This document shows positions 9,037-22,038 of a stretch of 64,000 nucleotides of DNA, piece after piece. The position numbers and the translations under genes were made by a program. The notes under the pieces are model-generated. The model saw only the letters and a list, made by a program, of their open reading frames with translations, ran no database searches and had not been told where the DNA came from. The DNA is from Leucobacter sp. OH1287 (lineage in GTDB: Bacteria > Actinomycetota > Actinomycetes > Actinomycetales > Microbacteriaceae), in the NCBI RefSeq assembly GCF_003859945.1, contig NZ_RQYM01000009.1, forward strand, positions 23,307-87,306, in the 5' to 3' direction. How positions within the stretch are numbered: the stretch's first letter is position 1; each line of letters begins with the position of its first letter.

Positions 9037-9052
9037 TGTTTCACGTGAAACA
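9037..9052. other. parS centromere site 2
   Basis: Perfect TGTTTCACGTGAAACA palindrome in the gap between the photolyase and the PhnA-type gene. Confidence 0.95.
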
Positions 9053-9126
9053 TTGCGTTGGAACCGGTGCCACTCCCCCGCTCCCCTATAATTTAGTTGC
9101 CCACACTTATAAATCAAAGGATTCTC

Positions 9127-9489
9127 ATGAACACTTCCCTTCCAGCCTGCCCTGAGTGCAGCGAAGATTACACCTACGAAAACGGCACCCTGCTTGTCTG
9201 CCCCATGTGCGGCCACGAGTGGATCCCCGCAGCCTCCGATGCTGCGGATTCCACCGACGCTGACGACTCTGACGCCATCCGTGACGCAGTCGGTAACGTC
9301 CTGAGCGACGGCGACAGTGTCACCGTTGTGAAGTCATTGAAGCTGAAGGGATCAGACTCAATTAAGGCCGGAACCAAGGTGCGCGGGATCCGCCTGCTCG
9401 CTAACCCTGTTAACGGGCACGACATTGAGGCGAAGATCCCCGGCGTTGGTCAGCTCTACCTGAAGTCATCGGTTGTAAAGAAGGGCTAG
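9127..9489 (+). CDS. PhnA/YjdM-type zinc-ribbon protein
   Basis: The protein of 120 residues opens with a zinc ribbon, CPECSEDYTYENGTLLVCPMC being split as CxxC...CxxC near residues 8-29, and ends in the YjdM core with DGDSVTVVKSLKLKGS and KAGTKVRGIRL. The start at 9127 is chosen because an AAGGA site lies 6 nt upstream and the N-terminus aligns with the family (MNTSLPACP, compare MNSSLPPCP-type starts). The family was named after a phosphonate locus but is not phosphonoacetate hydrolase; its biochemical role is unknown. Single gene with its own terminator at 9661-9686; 9490-9660 shows no gene. Confidence 0.88.
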   Translation: MNTSLPACPECSEDYTYENGTLLVCPMCGHEWIPAASDAADSTDADDSDAIRDAVGNVLSDGDSVTVVKSLKLKGSDSIKAGTKVRGIRLLANPVNGHDIEAKIPGVGQLYLKSSVVKKG

Positions 9490-9660
9490 TCGCCCCGCAG
9501 CGCTGGCTGGCTGTCCCGTAGCAAGGCTGGCCAGCCGGAGCGGGCAACCCGGAGCGAGCCGCCGCCAGAGCGAAAACCCCGAAGCGAAAACCGGAGTGGA
9601 ATACCCCCCGGGCTATCCCGAAGCGGGGTTGGCTCGCTGCCTGACTCACCTAAGATAGCA

Positions 9661-9686
9661 GAAAAGCCCGGGAAACCGGGCTTTTC
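9661..9686. terminator. Bidirectional hairpin terminator
   Basis: An 11-bp stem, GAAAAGCCCGG pairing with CCGGGCTTTTC around GAAA, is followed by T-rich sequence. It can end the PhnA-type transcript on the plus strand and the tRNA transcript on the minus strand. Confidence 0.85.
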
Positions 9687-9691
9687 GTTTG

Positions 9692-9764
9692 TGGATCCTG
9701 GGAGAATCGAACTCCCGACATCTTGCTTGCAAAGCAAGCGCTCTACCAACTGAGCTAAGGACCC
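9692..9764 (-). tRNA. tRNA-Ala (anticodon UGC)
   Basis: The minus strand reads GGGTCCT...AGGATCCA with a 7-bp acceptor stem, a D arm TAGCTCAGTTGGTAGAGC, an anticodon stem CTTGC/GCAAG around TTTGCAA (anticodon TGC) and a normal GTTCGAT T loop. 73 nt, CCA not encoded. Follows tRNA-Ile on the same strand. Confidence 0.95.
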
Positions 9765-9833
9765 GTGTTAAATTGTTGCCGGTGACTTCTTTCGAATTTC
9801 ACCAACCTGATAAGTGTATCACACTTTTCAGTG

Positions 9834-9907
9834 TGGGGCTACCAGGACTTGAACCTGGGACCTCTTCATTATCAGTGAAGCGCTCTAACCGCCTGAGCTA
9901 TAGCCCC
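9834..9907 (-). tRNA. tRNA-Ile (anticodon GAU)
   Basis: The minus strand reads GGGGCTATAGCTCAGG... with anticodon stem CTTCA/TGAAG around CTGATAA (anticodon GAT), T arm CCAGG/CCTGG and a 7-bp acceptor stem. 74 nt, CCA not encoded. The Ile-Ala pair just after gyrA is a common actinobacterial arrangement. Confidence 0.95.
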
Positions 9908-10148
9908 TTAACCTCAACAACTATACAACAGAAAATCTCCGTTGTGCAAATCAAATCGAGCAAATCACCGCCGTGTCTAAAATGCGCGGTAACCAGCGCG
10001 ATCCACCCGGGGCAAACAGGGATGAGAGAGGCAGCTACCCAGGACCGCGGCAGCGGGCTTAGAAACTCTTACAGAGCAGCGAACCAGCGCTTAGAATCTC
10101 ACACAGCTCCGGGGGTAGCGGGCGCGGAAACATCCGCAGACAGCGAAA

Positions 10149-10185
10149 GAAGCGGTGATCCACCCAAAAAGTGAATCACCGCTTC
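10149..10185 (-). terminator. Terminator of the gyrB-gyrA-DUF3566 operon
   Basis: GAAGCGGTGAT and ATCACCGCTTC form an 11-bp stem with a 15-nt loop, 15 nt after the DUF3566 stop on the minus strand. The rest of the gap 9908-10148 shows no gene. Confidence 0.7.
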
Positions 10186-10199
10186 TGTCAAAGACCGGG

Positions 10200-10606
10200 T
10201 TAGTTGCTGGTGAACCCGAGCTGGAAGCCGCCGAGGGCGCGCACCAGCAGGTTGTAGATGAGCGCGCCGATCGCACCGAGTGCGGTGCCGACGATTGTGT
10301 TGAGCAGGCCAACAACGATCGCGAAGGCGAGCACCTGCGGCAGGCCGATTAGTGAGCCCAGGTCGAAATCTTTACCGACAACGTCGCCGAGCAGCGCATC
10401 AACCTGACCGAGCACGCCGCTCAGGCTGAGCACCGCGTAAACCAGCAGTGTCGCAACAATCAGAACAATCGCCCAGCACAGTGATGCAACAAACGAGAAC
10501 TTCACCGCTGACCAGAAGTCAACGTAAACAAGCTTCAGCCGCACCTGCTTGCTCGGTGCTTTACGCTTAACCTTTCGTGCCAGCTGATCCGCAACTGTTT
10601 CACTCA

Positions 10607-10607
<1 letters not shown>
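10200..10607 (-). CDS. DUF3566 family transmembrane protein
   Basis: A 135-residue membrane protein. After a basic N-terminus (KVKRKAPSKQVRLKLVYVD) come a hydrophobic helix (about 35-62) and a second one (about 92-118), then GALIYNLLVRALGG, the end of the DUF3566 domain. In actinobacteria this gene habitually follows gyrA; a role near the origin or in division has been suggested but is not established. Its ATG shares one base with the gyrA stop (TAATG), so translation is coupled. No other gene lies between it and the tRNAs. Confidence 0.88.
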
Positions 10608-15266
<4,659 letters not shown>

Positions 15267-15276
15267 TTAACGCCTA

Positions 15277-15298
15277 AAGGGCTGATTCAGCCCCTTTG
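15277..15298 (-). promoter_or_regulatory. Inverted repeat in the gyrB 5' untranslated region
   Basis: AAAGGGGCTGA and TCAGCCCTTT form a near-continuous stem about 55-75 nt before the gyrB start. It could be a leader hairpin (attenuation or message stability). Confidence 0.4.
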
Positions 15299-15308
15299 TA
15301 CATATCCC

Positions 15309-15337
15309 TATATCTTACCAGCGTTAGACGCTGTTAA
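15309..15337 (-). promoter_or_regulatory. Candidate gyrB promoter with a palindrome in the spacer
   Basis: On the minus strand TTAACA (15337-15332) and a GATATA-like -10 (15314-15309) are separated by 17 bp. The spacer holds a perfect 15-bp palindrome CAGCGTTAGACGCTG (15319-15333), a likely operator or supercoiling-sensitive element. The -10 assignment is tentative. Confidence 0.4.
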
Positions 15338-15379
15338 GCCTGGTTTTTTGATGTTTTGAGGTAAATTTAGAGCGGCGTC

Positions 15380-15399
15380 CTCCCCCGAAATCGGAGGAG
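15380..15399 (-). terminator. Hairpin directly after dciA
   Basis: CTCCTCCGA pairs with TCGGGGGAG immediately after the dciA stop codon on the minus strand; no T tract follows, so termination may be partial. Confidence 0.45.
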
Positions 15400-16080
15400 C
15401 TAGCCGTAGGTGTCCCGCTGACCCCGCCCGGGCACCGACCTAATACCGTGTTTCCACGACGGCACACCAGGCGCATAGATCTTCATCTCTGTAATGTTTG
15501 CGCCCGGGAACCGCTGATTGATGCTCGCAACAATGTGCCTGCTGAGCCTTCTCAGCTCAGCCGTCCAGGTCGTTGAATCGCACTGCACCTCAAGCGTTGT
15601 ATGTCTGATCCCGAGAACCCTTGTGTGCGCCGCGTTGGTTGGGCCGACAATTTTCTCCCACTCCACAACAACCTGCGCCTGCTCGAAACCCTCACGCCAG
15701 CCGCGCTCCGAAATTGCCCTGGAAAAAACCGCCGACAGTTTCTTCGGCTCTCTGCCCTTCCCAAACGGCTGCGACGACTGGTTACGGCGCATCCGCTCTC
15801 GCCGCCGCTGGTCCCGGGTTTTTAACCTGCCTGCGCGACTGCCCTTATACTCCAGATAAATCTCGGTAATAAAGTCCTCGGGGCGTGGATCCGTGCTGCT
15901 CGCTGTCTTTCGCTGTTTAGCTGCTGCGTTTCCCTGTTTAGCTGCTTCGCCGGTTGGCTGTTGCTGCGGATCCGTTATATGCCGCTGTTTATCTGTTATA
16001 TGCCTCGACTGGTCTGCTATATGCCCGTCTGGTAATGAAGGTATTTTTGGGCGATTATCCGCGGAATTATTCGCTGTCAC
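15400..16080 (-). CDS. dciA: DUF721/DciA family protein
   Basis: A 226-residue protein whose C-terminal half (about 110-215) matches the DUF721/DciA domain (FSRAISERGWREGFEQAQVV, WEKIVGPTNAAHTRVLGI, VQCDSTTWTAELR). DciA-type proteins are the ancestral loaders or facilitators of the DnaB helicase, and the recF-dciA-gyrB order is standard in actinobacteria. The N-terminal 60 residues are a polar low-complexity extension with repeated HIAD/HITD-like units. The ATG overlaps the recF stop by 4 bp. Confidence 0.88.
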   Translation of the reverse strand: MTANNSADNRPKIPSLPDGHIADQSRHITDKQRHITDPQQQPTGEAAKQGNAAAKQRKTASSTDPRPEDFITEIYLEYKGSRAGRLKTRDQRRRERMRRNQSSQPFGKGREPKKLSAVFSRAISERGWREGFEQAQVVVEWEKIVGPTNAAHTRVLGIRHTTLEVQCDSTTWTAELRRLSRHIVASINQRFPGANITEMKIYAPGVPSWKHGIRSVPGRGQRDTYG

Positions 16081-17294
16081 AGCTCACCCTCTTCCCCACT
16101 GTTTTCAGGCGAAACCACCCTACCGTGTGAGATTTCTGTTGTATTCCAGTGTTGATTATTTGGAACATCAGCGGCAACTGCTGCGGTAACAATTATCTGC
16201 TCGTAGTCTCCAACGGCTGCGAGCAGGCGTGAGCGCCGCTCTCCGTCTAATTCAGCGAACACATCATCGAGAATAAGCACGGGATCGCCGGTTGTAGACT
16301 CATCACGGACCAGATTCGCAAACGCAAGTTTTAACGCCAGAGCCATCGACCAGGATTCACCGTGGGAAGCGTAGCCTTTAACCGGCAGCGAGTTCAATCC
16401 AATAAACAGCTCGTCTCTATGCGATCCAACTAGAGTCATCCCCCTGTCAAACTCCTCGGAGCGGCGTTGTTTTAGCGCCTCCGTGAAATCTTTCATCAAT
16501 GTTTCACGTGAAACATTTGAGAGATGATCAAAGTTTGTATCGCTCTCCCCCGCAACAAATGTCTCGGGAGTAAAGCCGGGTTGTAACAGTGAGCCTGTCT
16601 CCGCAAGCATCAGCTCGGGCCGGTGATCATTATTAACAAGATTCTGATATGAATCCCGTAGATATGGCATAAGATCACTGATTAAACGGCGTCTTTCCGC
16701 CATTATTCTGGTGCCAAAATCGGTCAGTTGCTCATCCCAAACATCCAACATCGCAAGGTTAGAACCAGAGAGTGACCCATAACTGTTTGCTCGTGCGTTC
16801 TTCAATAGCGCGCTGCGCTGCTTTACAACCTGCGCGTAATCCCTAAGTGTTGCGGCAAAAGCTGGAACCCTGGTGACAATGGCCTCGTCTAAGAAAGCCC
16901 GCCGGGTAGCGGGATCCCCCTTGACAATCGCAAGGTCTTCAGGAGCAAACAGCACAGATGTGAACCAGCGTGTAAGCTCACGCGGCTGCACACGGTTGCC
17001 GTTAATCTGTGCGCGCTTCGGTCGACCCTGATTAAACTCCAGCTCCAGTGACACCTCTCGAGTTCCTGAGAGCACTCGCATTCTAACGACCGTGTTGGTG
17101 TCACCGACCCTCATTAGCGGGCCGTCAGAGGCTACACGGTGCGATGAGAGGGAGTTAAAATAACCGATCGCCTCGATAATATTGGTTTTGCCCTGGCCGT
17201 TGCGCCCGAGAAAAAGCTGCGGACCCGCTCCAAGACTGATGGTTGCTTCTTGGTAGTTCCGCCAGTTTCGTAGGACTAGCTTAGTGACCCGCAC
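16077..17294 (-). CDS. recF: DNA replication/repair protein RecF
   Basis: A 405-residue SMC-like ATPase that helps load RecA at gaps. It shows LRNWRNYQEATI, the Walker A GRNGQGKTNIIEAIGY, VGSHRDEL, and the signature/Walker B region VLILDDVFAELDGERR. GTG start, 12 bp after the dnaN stop. A perfect parS site (16500-16515) lies inside the frame and encodes NVSRETL in a surface-loop-like stretch. C-terminal about 40 residues extend beyond the usual end and overlap dciA by 4 bp. Confidence 0.96.
   Translation of the reverse strand: MRVTKLVLRNWRNYQEATISLGAGPQLFLGRNGQGKTNIIEAIGYFNSLSSHRVASDGPLMRVGDTNTVVRMRVLSGTREVSLELEFNQGRPKRAQINGNRVQPRELTRWFTSVLFAPEDLAIVKGDPATRRAFLDEAIVTRVPAFAATLRDYAQVVKQRSALLKNARANSYGSLSGSNLAMLDVWDEQLTDFGTRIMAERRRLISDLMPYLRDSYQNLVNNDHRPELMLAETGSLLQPGFTPETFVAGESDTNFDHLSNVSRETLMKDFTEALKQRRSEEFDRGMTLVGSHRDELFIGLNSLPVKGYASHGESWSMALALKLAFANLVRDESTTGDPVLILDDVFAELDGERRSRLLAAVGDYEQIIVTAAVAADVPNNQHWNTTEISHGRVVSPENSGEEGEL
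16500..16515. other. parS centromere site 3 (inside recF)
   Basis: Perfect TGTTTCACGTGAAACA. Read in the recF frame it encodes the peptide NVSRETL. Confidence 0.95.
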
Positions 17295-17306
17295 AGACTA
17301 ATCAGC

Positions 17307-18449
17307 CTAGCCAACCTTAAGCACCGGCTGCAGCAGGTAGCGGAAGCTGTTTTCTACGGGAGCGTCCTGACCGTGCTGGCCGGTGATGAGAACCGGGCTT
17401 GGGCGGTTTTCCTGACCGCCGCTGGTGAATCCGATCCTGCAGAACTCACTGCGTGCACCGCTGAGGCCCTCTTTCAGGAACTTTGGACGGAGCGCAACGG
17501 ACTGGTCTGGACCGTTGAGGTGGCAGTCAACTGACTCGTTTGCGCGAGCTGTTTCGCTGCCGATACCCTCGAGTGCCACCTGACCCTCGGTGAAGCTGAA
17601 GCGCAGAGCCGCGTCGCTGTCAGCAACAATGGCAACGCGATCCACCGCGTCGATCAGATCCTGTGTATTAACAACCGCGTAGTGGTCGACACTGTCGGGG
17701 AACAGGCGCTCAACCGGTGGGTAGTTACCGGTGATCAGCTGTGAGGTAACGGTTTTACCGTCGGCAGCGAAACCGATCAGCTCGCGATCACCCTCGCCCT
17801 GCAGGGCAATCTTGATGGTTTCCGCGTGGCTCAGCTGTTTTGCGACGCCGCTTAAGAAACCATGGGGGACAAGCACCGAGAGCTCAGAGCGGTCTGAGTG
17901 GTTTTCCCAGTCGATGCCACGAATCGCAACACGGTAGCGGTCGGTTGCTGTCATTTTCAGGTTGTTTTCGCTGACTGACAGCTGCACACTTGTGATAACC
18001 GGGGTGACATCGTCGGTTGATGCTGCTTTGCTTACCTGCTCAACTGCCTCTCTGAACGCTGCAGCAGGGACCTCACCGGTGGTTTCTGTGATTACTGGGA
18101 CGCTTGGGTACTCCTCGACGGGCATTGCCGGCAAGTTGTAGGAGGATGATCCGCAACGAACCTCGACGCGACCGTCGGTTAGGAACAGCTCAACCTCGGC
18201 GTTAGGGAGTTTTTGTGCGATTTGGCCGAGCAGCGCACCGGGAACGAGCGCGCGACCGGGCTCAGCGATCTGCGCGGCAACCGATGTGCGAGCCGAAACC
18301 TCGAAGTTGAAGATAGAAAGATCAACGCTCTCCTCGTGAGCCTCCAGCAGAACACCGCCCAGTACTGGTTGGGGGTTACGAGCCGGTAGCATTTGCACAG
18401 CGAAGGTGACTGCCTCTTTAAACAGGTCTCGGTTAACTGTAAAACGCAT
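17307..18449 (-). CDS. dnaN: DNA polymerase III sliding clamp (beta subunit)
   Basis: 380 residues from MRFTVNRDLFKEAVTF to the usual C-terminal beta clamp end PVENSFRYLLQPVLKVG (last part). Forms the dimeric ring that tethers the replicative polymerase and other clamp-binding proteins. The start at 18449 is preferred over an upstream in-frame ATG at 18491, because GGGAG sits 6 nt before it and the clamp family begins MxFxV. First gene of the dnaN-recF-dciA unit, transcribed away from the DnaA-box cluster. Confidence 0.96.
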   Translation of the reverse strand: MRFTVNRDLFKEAVTFAVQMLPARNPQPVLGGVLLEAHEESVDLSIFNFEVSARTSVAAQIAEPGRALVPGALLGQIAQKLPNAEVELFLTDGRVEVRCGSSSYNLPAMPVEEYPSVPVITETTGEVPAAAFREAVEQVSKAASTDDVTPVITSVQLSVSENNLKMTATDRYRVAIRGIDWENHSDRSELSVLVPHGFLSGVAKQLSHAETIKIALQGEGDRELIGFAADGKTVTSQLITGNYPPVERLFPDSVDHYAVVNTQDLIDAVDRVAIVADSDAALRFSFTEGQVALEGIGSETARANESVDCHLNGPDQSVALRPKFLKEGLSGARSEFCRIGFTSGGQENRPSPVLITGQHGQDAPVENSFRYLLQPVLKVG

Positions 18450-18611
18450 TGCACTCCCTATTACAAAAAATTGACGTTTTAATCTTCCCACAAAGACGCC
18501 CAGCGCGCCATTCTAGCCTTAGCAGCAACACTACTCACCCGGCACGTGAAACGAAAAAATTAGCGAAAAAGTGAATCTCTGCTTGTTACTGTTCTTTATT
18601 ATTATTACGTC

Positions 18612-18795
18612 TGTGGAAAATGTGGATAACTCGGTGGATACCTTATTTCTGTAAGTAACTACACCACTGTAACATGTTGAAGCCGTGTGGATATCGTGTT
18701 GATAAACTACCATGAAATTACAGGGCAGAAATCGTTTTCCACAGGGGTAAAAAAGTAATCCACGAAAAAGAGCCGTTTTCAACAAGTTTTCCACA
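18612..18795. other. oriC: Left DnaA-box cluster of the replication origin (dnaN-dnaA gap)
   Basis: Eight boxes or near-boxes: TGTGGAAAA 18612, TGTGGATAA 18621 (consensus), CGGTGGATA 18632, TGTGGATAT 18686, TGTTGATAA 18697, TTTTCCACA 18735, TAATCCACG 18756, TTTTCCACA 18787. An AT-rich stretch (18547-18610) lies beside them. In Streptomyces and Mycobacterium oriC is in this same dnaA-dnaN gap. 18796-18986 holds no gene, only GGATCC-containing palindromic sequence up to the dnaA stop. Confidence 0.85.
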
Positions 18796-18986
18796 GGTGC
18801 TGTTAATAACCCTCGAAAGCTGCGAGCTTGCTAGGAGTTTTAGGCAGCGCATCAACGGGTCCTCGCGAGAGTGGTTTAGCTGTTTTAGGCGCATCGGGGA
18901 AGCGGCGCCTGGAAACTACGCGGGTGCGGTGGTTGGTGGGCGCGGTGGTGAGTGGATCCGCTCAGCGCTGTTTCGGGCGGATCCGC

Positions 18987-20738
18987 CTAGTGCTCTTTTT
19001 TGATCAGCTCGGTGAGCTCGCTCACTTGCTCGTAGATTTGGCGATCGCTTTTAACCAGCTCGGTTATCTTGTTGATCGCGTGCATAACCGTTGTGTGGTC
19101 GCGACCGCCGTACAGCTGGCCGATCTTCGGCAGCGACAGGTCCGTTAGGTCGCGGCAGAGGTACATGGAGATTTGCCGGGGGAGTGTGATCTGCTGTGCG
19201 CGAGACTTACCGCACATGTCATCAACGGAGATTTTGAAGCGGTCAGCCGTGATTTTTATGATGTCTTTCGGGTGGATCGACTGCACCAGCTCGAGCGGAA
19301 TCTCGTCCTTCAAAACGGTTGTCACCAGGTCGATATCGATCGCCTTGTTGTTAATCTCAGCCCAGGCGGTGATCCTGGTGAGGCGCCCCTCAAGCTCGCG
19401 AACACTGGAGGTGAAGTGTCTGGCAATGAACTCGAAAACCGCGTCATCCTGGATGTACATGTTCTCGCGCTCTGCCTTTTTCTGCAGAATCACAATGCGC
19501 GTCTCGAGGTTCGGCGCCTGAATATCCGTCGTCAAACCCCACTCAAAACGGGTAATCAACCGCTCAGGAATACCGCTCAGCTTACTCGGGTGCACGTCAC
19601 TCGTGAAAACAACCTGTTTATTGTGCGTGTGCAGGTGGTTGAAGATGTGGAAAACAGCCTCAATCGTCTCCGTGCGCCCGTCAAGGAACTGCACGTCATC
19701 AACCATCAAAATATCAAGATTGCGGTACCGCTCCTGAAAATCGTTGCTCGCCTCAATGTTCGACTCGGTGCCGGTGGAGTGGATTGAGTTGATAAAGTCG
19801 TTAACCAGCTCCTCGGTTGCAACGTATTTCACGCGCAAATCCGGGTTCAAATCAAGCGCCTGATGGCCGATCGCGTGCATCAGGTGGGTTTTACCCAGCC
19901 CGCTAGAGCCGTAAATAAACAGCGGATTGTACGAGTCACCGGGTGATTCCGTCACCGCCATCGCCGCTGCTCGGGCAAAACGGTTAGAGTCGCCGGGCAC
20001 AAAGGTCTCAAAGGTGTAGTTCGGGTTCAGCAGCGGTTTGCTCGGGTTTACCGGCCTGGTGCTAATCGCCTGATGGTTATCCCTTGTCGCAGAAACTGTG
20101 ACACCTGCCGGTTTAAGCTCACTGATCGGTGATTCTGTCACGCCACGCTGCTGTGACTGTGTGGTCTGTGCCGCGGTGGATCCGGGCAGCTCACTGCCTG
20201 AGAGGGGGTCTGAAAAATCTGTCGTCTGTGCGTTGTGGCCGTTGTTTGAGCTTTCTAGTGAGCCCTCATCCCCGGGTTTTAGCCGGGTTTGCGGCAAATC
20301 GCCACTCTGGCCTGCAGCGTTCTGGGCCCCTGACCAGTAGGTTGCGGCGGGTTGTTGCGCCTGCGCGCTTGCGGGGGTTGTGGGGGCTGCGGGGTGCGGA
20401 TCCGCTGGCGGCGGTGGCTGCGGCTGTGTCGCCTGAGCCTGGTTACTGCCCGCAGAAACGGATCCTGACTGGGTATTTAACGCGGGATTAACGAGAACAA
20501 GCACGTGGCTGAGGTCTTGCGCCTCGGGGATCTCCTGGAAGGCCTGCAGAATCGGATCCCGCAGCACCGTCTCAATAATCGTTTTTGTGAACTCGAGCGG
20601 TACCTCCAAGTAGAGAGCGCCGCCGCCCATACCGCGGGGGATAGCAACTGACAGCTGGGTTCTGGTGGCAGCATTAACACTGGGATTCTGTCGCACGAGC
20701 TCAATCGTGCGATCCCAGATTTGCTTGTCCATTGTCAT
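18987..20738 (-). CDS. dnaA: Chromosomal replication initiator DnaA
   Basis: Initiator ATPase of about 583 residues that binds DnaA boxes and opens the origin. N-terminal domain I begins MTMDKQIWDRTIELV; a long Pro/Gln/Gly-rich domain II (about residues 100-235) is typical of actinobacteria; the AAA+ domain has SGLGKTHLMHAIG and ILMVDDVQFLDG; domain IV has the box-binding signature near LPKIGQLYGGRDHTTV. ATG at 20738 is preferred over an upstream ATG at 20774 because it has AGG at the right spacing and matches family N-termini; 20732 is also possible. DnaA boxes upstream (20.8-20.95 kb) suggest autoregulation. Confidence 0.97.
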   Translation of the reverse strand: MTMDKQIWDRTIELVRQNPSVNAATRTQLSVAIPRGMGGGALYLEVPLEFTKTIIETVLRDPILQAFQEIPEAQDLSHVLVLVNPALNTQSGSVSAGSNQAQATQPQPPPPADPHPAAPTTPASAQAQQPAATYWSGAQNAAGQSGDLPQTRLKPGDEGSLESSNNGHNAQTTDFSDPLSGSELPGSTAAQTTQSQQRGVTESPISELKPAGVTVSATRDNHQAISTRPVNPSKPLLNPNYTFETFVPGDSNRFARAAAMAVTESPGDSYNPLFIYGSSGLGKTHLMHAIGHQALDLNPDLRVKYVATEELVNDFINSIHSTGTESNIEASNDFQERYRNLDILMVDDVQFLDGRTETIEAVFHIFNHLHTHNKQVVFTSDVHPSKLSGIPERLITRFEWGLTTDIQAPNLETRIVILQKKAERENMYIQDDAVFEFIARHFTSSVRELEGRLTRITAWAEINNKAIDIDLVTTVLKDEIPLELVQSIHPKDIIKITADRFKISVDDMCGKSRAQQITLPRQISMYLCRDLTDLSLPKIGQLYGGRDHTTVMHAINKITELVKSDRQIYEQVSELTELIKKEH

Positions 20739-20795
20739 GTAATACCTGCCGTATAACGTCAGTTGCCCCAGCATTAGCTGCTAGTTATCTCGAAA

Positions 20796-20946
20796 AGTGG
20801 ATAACTTTTTATAGACTAGTAGAGTTATCCACAGCTTTGCAAGCTGGCGTAATATTAGGTCTTTATCCCAAAAGTAAATAACAATGTTGTAATTTATATC
20901 CACAAAATGTGGAAAACTGCGAATATCTGTGGATAACTGTGGAAAA
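20796..20946. other. Right DnaA-box cluster (dnaA-rpmH gap)
   Basis: Boxes: AGTGGATAA 20796, TTATCCACA 20825 (consensus), ATATCCACA 20896, TGTGGAAAA 20908, TGTGGATAA 20928 (consensus), TGTGGAAAA 20938. Between them 20848-20900 is very AT-rich, a possible unwinding element. The cluster covers the dnaA promoter, so it may serve autoregulation, origin function, or both. This is also the point where gene direction switches. Confidence 0.75.
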
Positions 20947-20980
20947 CTCGGCAAAGGGCGCAAAAAATAGCTGTTTCAGT

Positions 20981-21010
20981 TTGACTTGCGAGGGGCTTTT
21001 GGCATAGAGT
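20981..21010 (+). promoter_or_regulatory. Predicted rpmH promoter
   Basis: TTGACT (20981-20986), 18-bp spacer, TAGAGT (21005-21010), about 80 bp before the rpmH start, giving a sizeable leader. Confidence 0.5.
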
Positions 21011-21090
21011 TGAATGTCTGTAACGGCAACGTTTCATTTAGACATGCCTAAAAACTGGTGAACTTCAATTCGTAACTCTACGGAGAAATT

Positions 21091-21228
21091 ATGAGCAAGC
21101 GTACTTTCCAACCAAATAACCGCCGTCGCGCTAAGAAGCACGGCTTCCGTCTGCGTATGCGCACCCGCGCCGGCCGTGCAATCCTTGCTGCACGTCGCCG
21201 CAAGGGTCGCGCTAAGCTCAGCGCCTAA
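21091..21228 (+). CDS. rpmH: 50S ribosomal protein L34
   Basis: A 45-residue highly basic protein beginning [19 protein letters not shown] and ending [11 protein letters not shown], the universal L34 pattern. A GGAG ribosome site lies 5 nt before the ATG. First gene of the rightward rpmH-rnpA-yidD-yidC-jag operon next to the origin. Confidence 0.98.
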   Translation: MSKRTFQPNNRRRAKKHGFRLRMRTRAGRAILAARRRKGRAKLSA

Positions 21229-21253
21229 TTAAAGCAGCAAACAGGTATGCGCT

Positions 21254-21730
21254 GTGGCGGCTAAGCATCGCATTAGGCGAGGCGCCGATTATCGCGCTGT
21301 TGTGCGTACCGGTTACCGCGTGGGAGGCAAGCACTGCCTAGCTCACGCGGTTTTGTTGTACCCGGAGAGTGATCAAAACGAAAATGTTTCACGTGAAACA
21401 TTGGCAGTGGATCTCACTCCGCGCTTTGGATTCATCATCACAAAAGCCGTTGGTAAAGCGGTAACCCGCAATCTGGTAAGGCGCAGAATGCAGTCGATCT
21501 GTGACGAGGCGGTGCGCGAGGGATTTAGCGGTGCAACCGTGGTATTCCGCGTTTTTCCACAGGCAGCAACCGTTGACTATCAGGAGCTGAGGCACTCTGT
21601 GCTAAAGCAGCTGAACCGCGTTAGGCCGTTCCGATCACCAAAAACGGCGACCAGTGGATCCACGCACGACATGCCAGGCAGCGACGGTCGTGGCAGCAAC
21701 CAGGCAACAGCGGCGGGGGAGACAGTATGA
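21254..21730 (+). CDS. rnpA: Ribonuclease P protein component
   Basis: A 158-residue basic protein that assists the RNase P RNA in maturing tRNA 5' ends. Family motifs are KHRIRRGADYRAVVR at the N-terminus, GFIITKAVGKAVTRN and the RNR-like VRRRMQSICDEAV. GTG start with AGG about 8 nt upstream. A parS site (21385-21400) is embedded in frame and encodes NVSRETL within a loop that is about 10 residues longer than usual. The C-terminal 40 residues are a polar, Gly/Ser-rich extension not needed by the family. Overlaps yidD by 4 bp. Confidence 0.93.
   Translation: MAAKHRIRRGADYRAVVRTGYRVGGKHCLAHAVLLYPESDQNENVSRETLAVDLTPRFGFIITKAVGKAVTRNLVRRRMQSICDEAVREGFSGATVVFRVFPQAATVDYQELRHSVLKQLNRVRPFRSPKTATSGSTHDMPGSDGRGSNQATAAGETV
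21385..21400. other. parS centromere site 4 (inside rnpA)
   Basis: Perfect TGTTTCACGTGAAACA, the parS closest to the origin on the right side; encodes NVSRETL in RnpA. Confidence 0.95.
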
Positions 21731-22038
21731 CCACGCTTCGCTGGCTGTTGGTGATTCCCAGCAACCTGGTAATTGCGTTTATGATCGCTTATCGCAGACT
21801 AATTTCTCCGCTTTATGGGCAAGTTTGTAGGTATTATCCGAGCTGTTCACGATACGCTTTAGAGGCATACCAGTATCGCGGGTTCTTTCAAGCCACCAGG
21901 TTAACTGTGTGGCGTCTGCTCAGGTGCAATCCCTGGAGCAGCGGGGGAGTGGACGATGTGCCGCGTGCAACCAACGAAACTTACACAGTAACCAAGCACG
22001 GCTTTAGAAGGCCGCGCAACCGGAAGGAAATTCATTAA
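21727..22038 (+). CDS. yidD: Membrane protein insertion efficiency factor YidD
   Basis: A 103-residue protein with an N-terminal amphipathic/hydrophobic helix and the family core QVCRYYPSCSRYALEAY, including the conserved cysteines, then RLLRCNPWSSGGVDDVP. YidD associates with the inner face of the membrane and supports YidC-dependent insertion. Overlaps rnpA by 4 bp and shares one base with the yidC start. Confidence 0.93.
   Translation: MTTLRWLLVIPSNLVIAFMIAYRRLISPLYGQVCRYYPSCSRYALEAYQYRGFFQATRLTVWRLLRCNPWSSGGVDDVPRATNETYTVTKHGFRRPRNRKEIH

Noticed and set aside
18540..18552. A possible eighth parS (CACGTGAAAC core in the origin region)
   Set aside because: Only the centre and right arm match; the left arm is CCCGG rather than TGTTT, so it fails the consensus.
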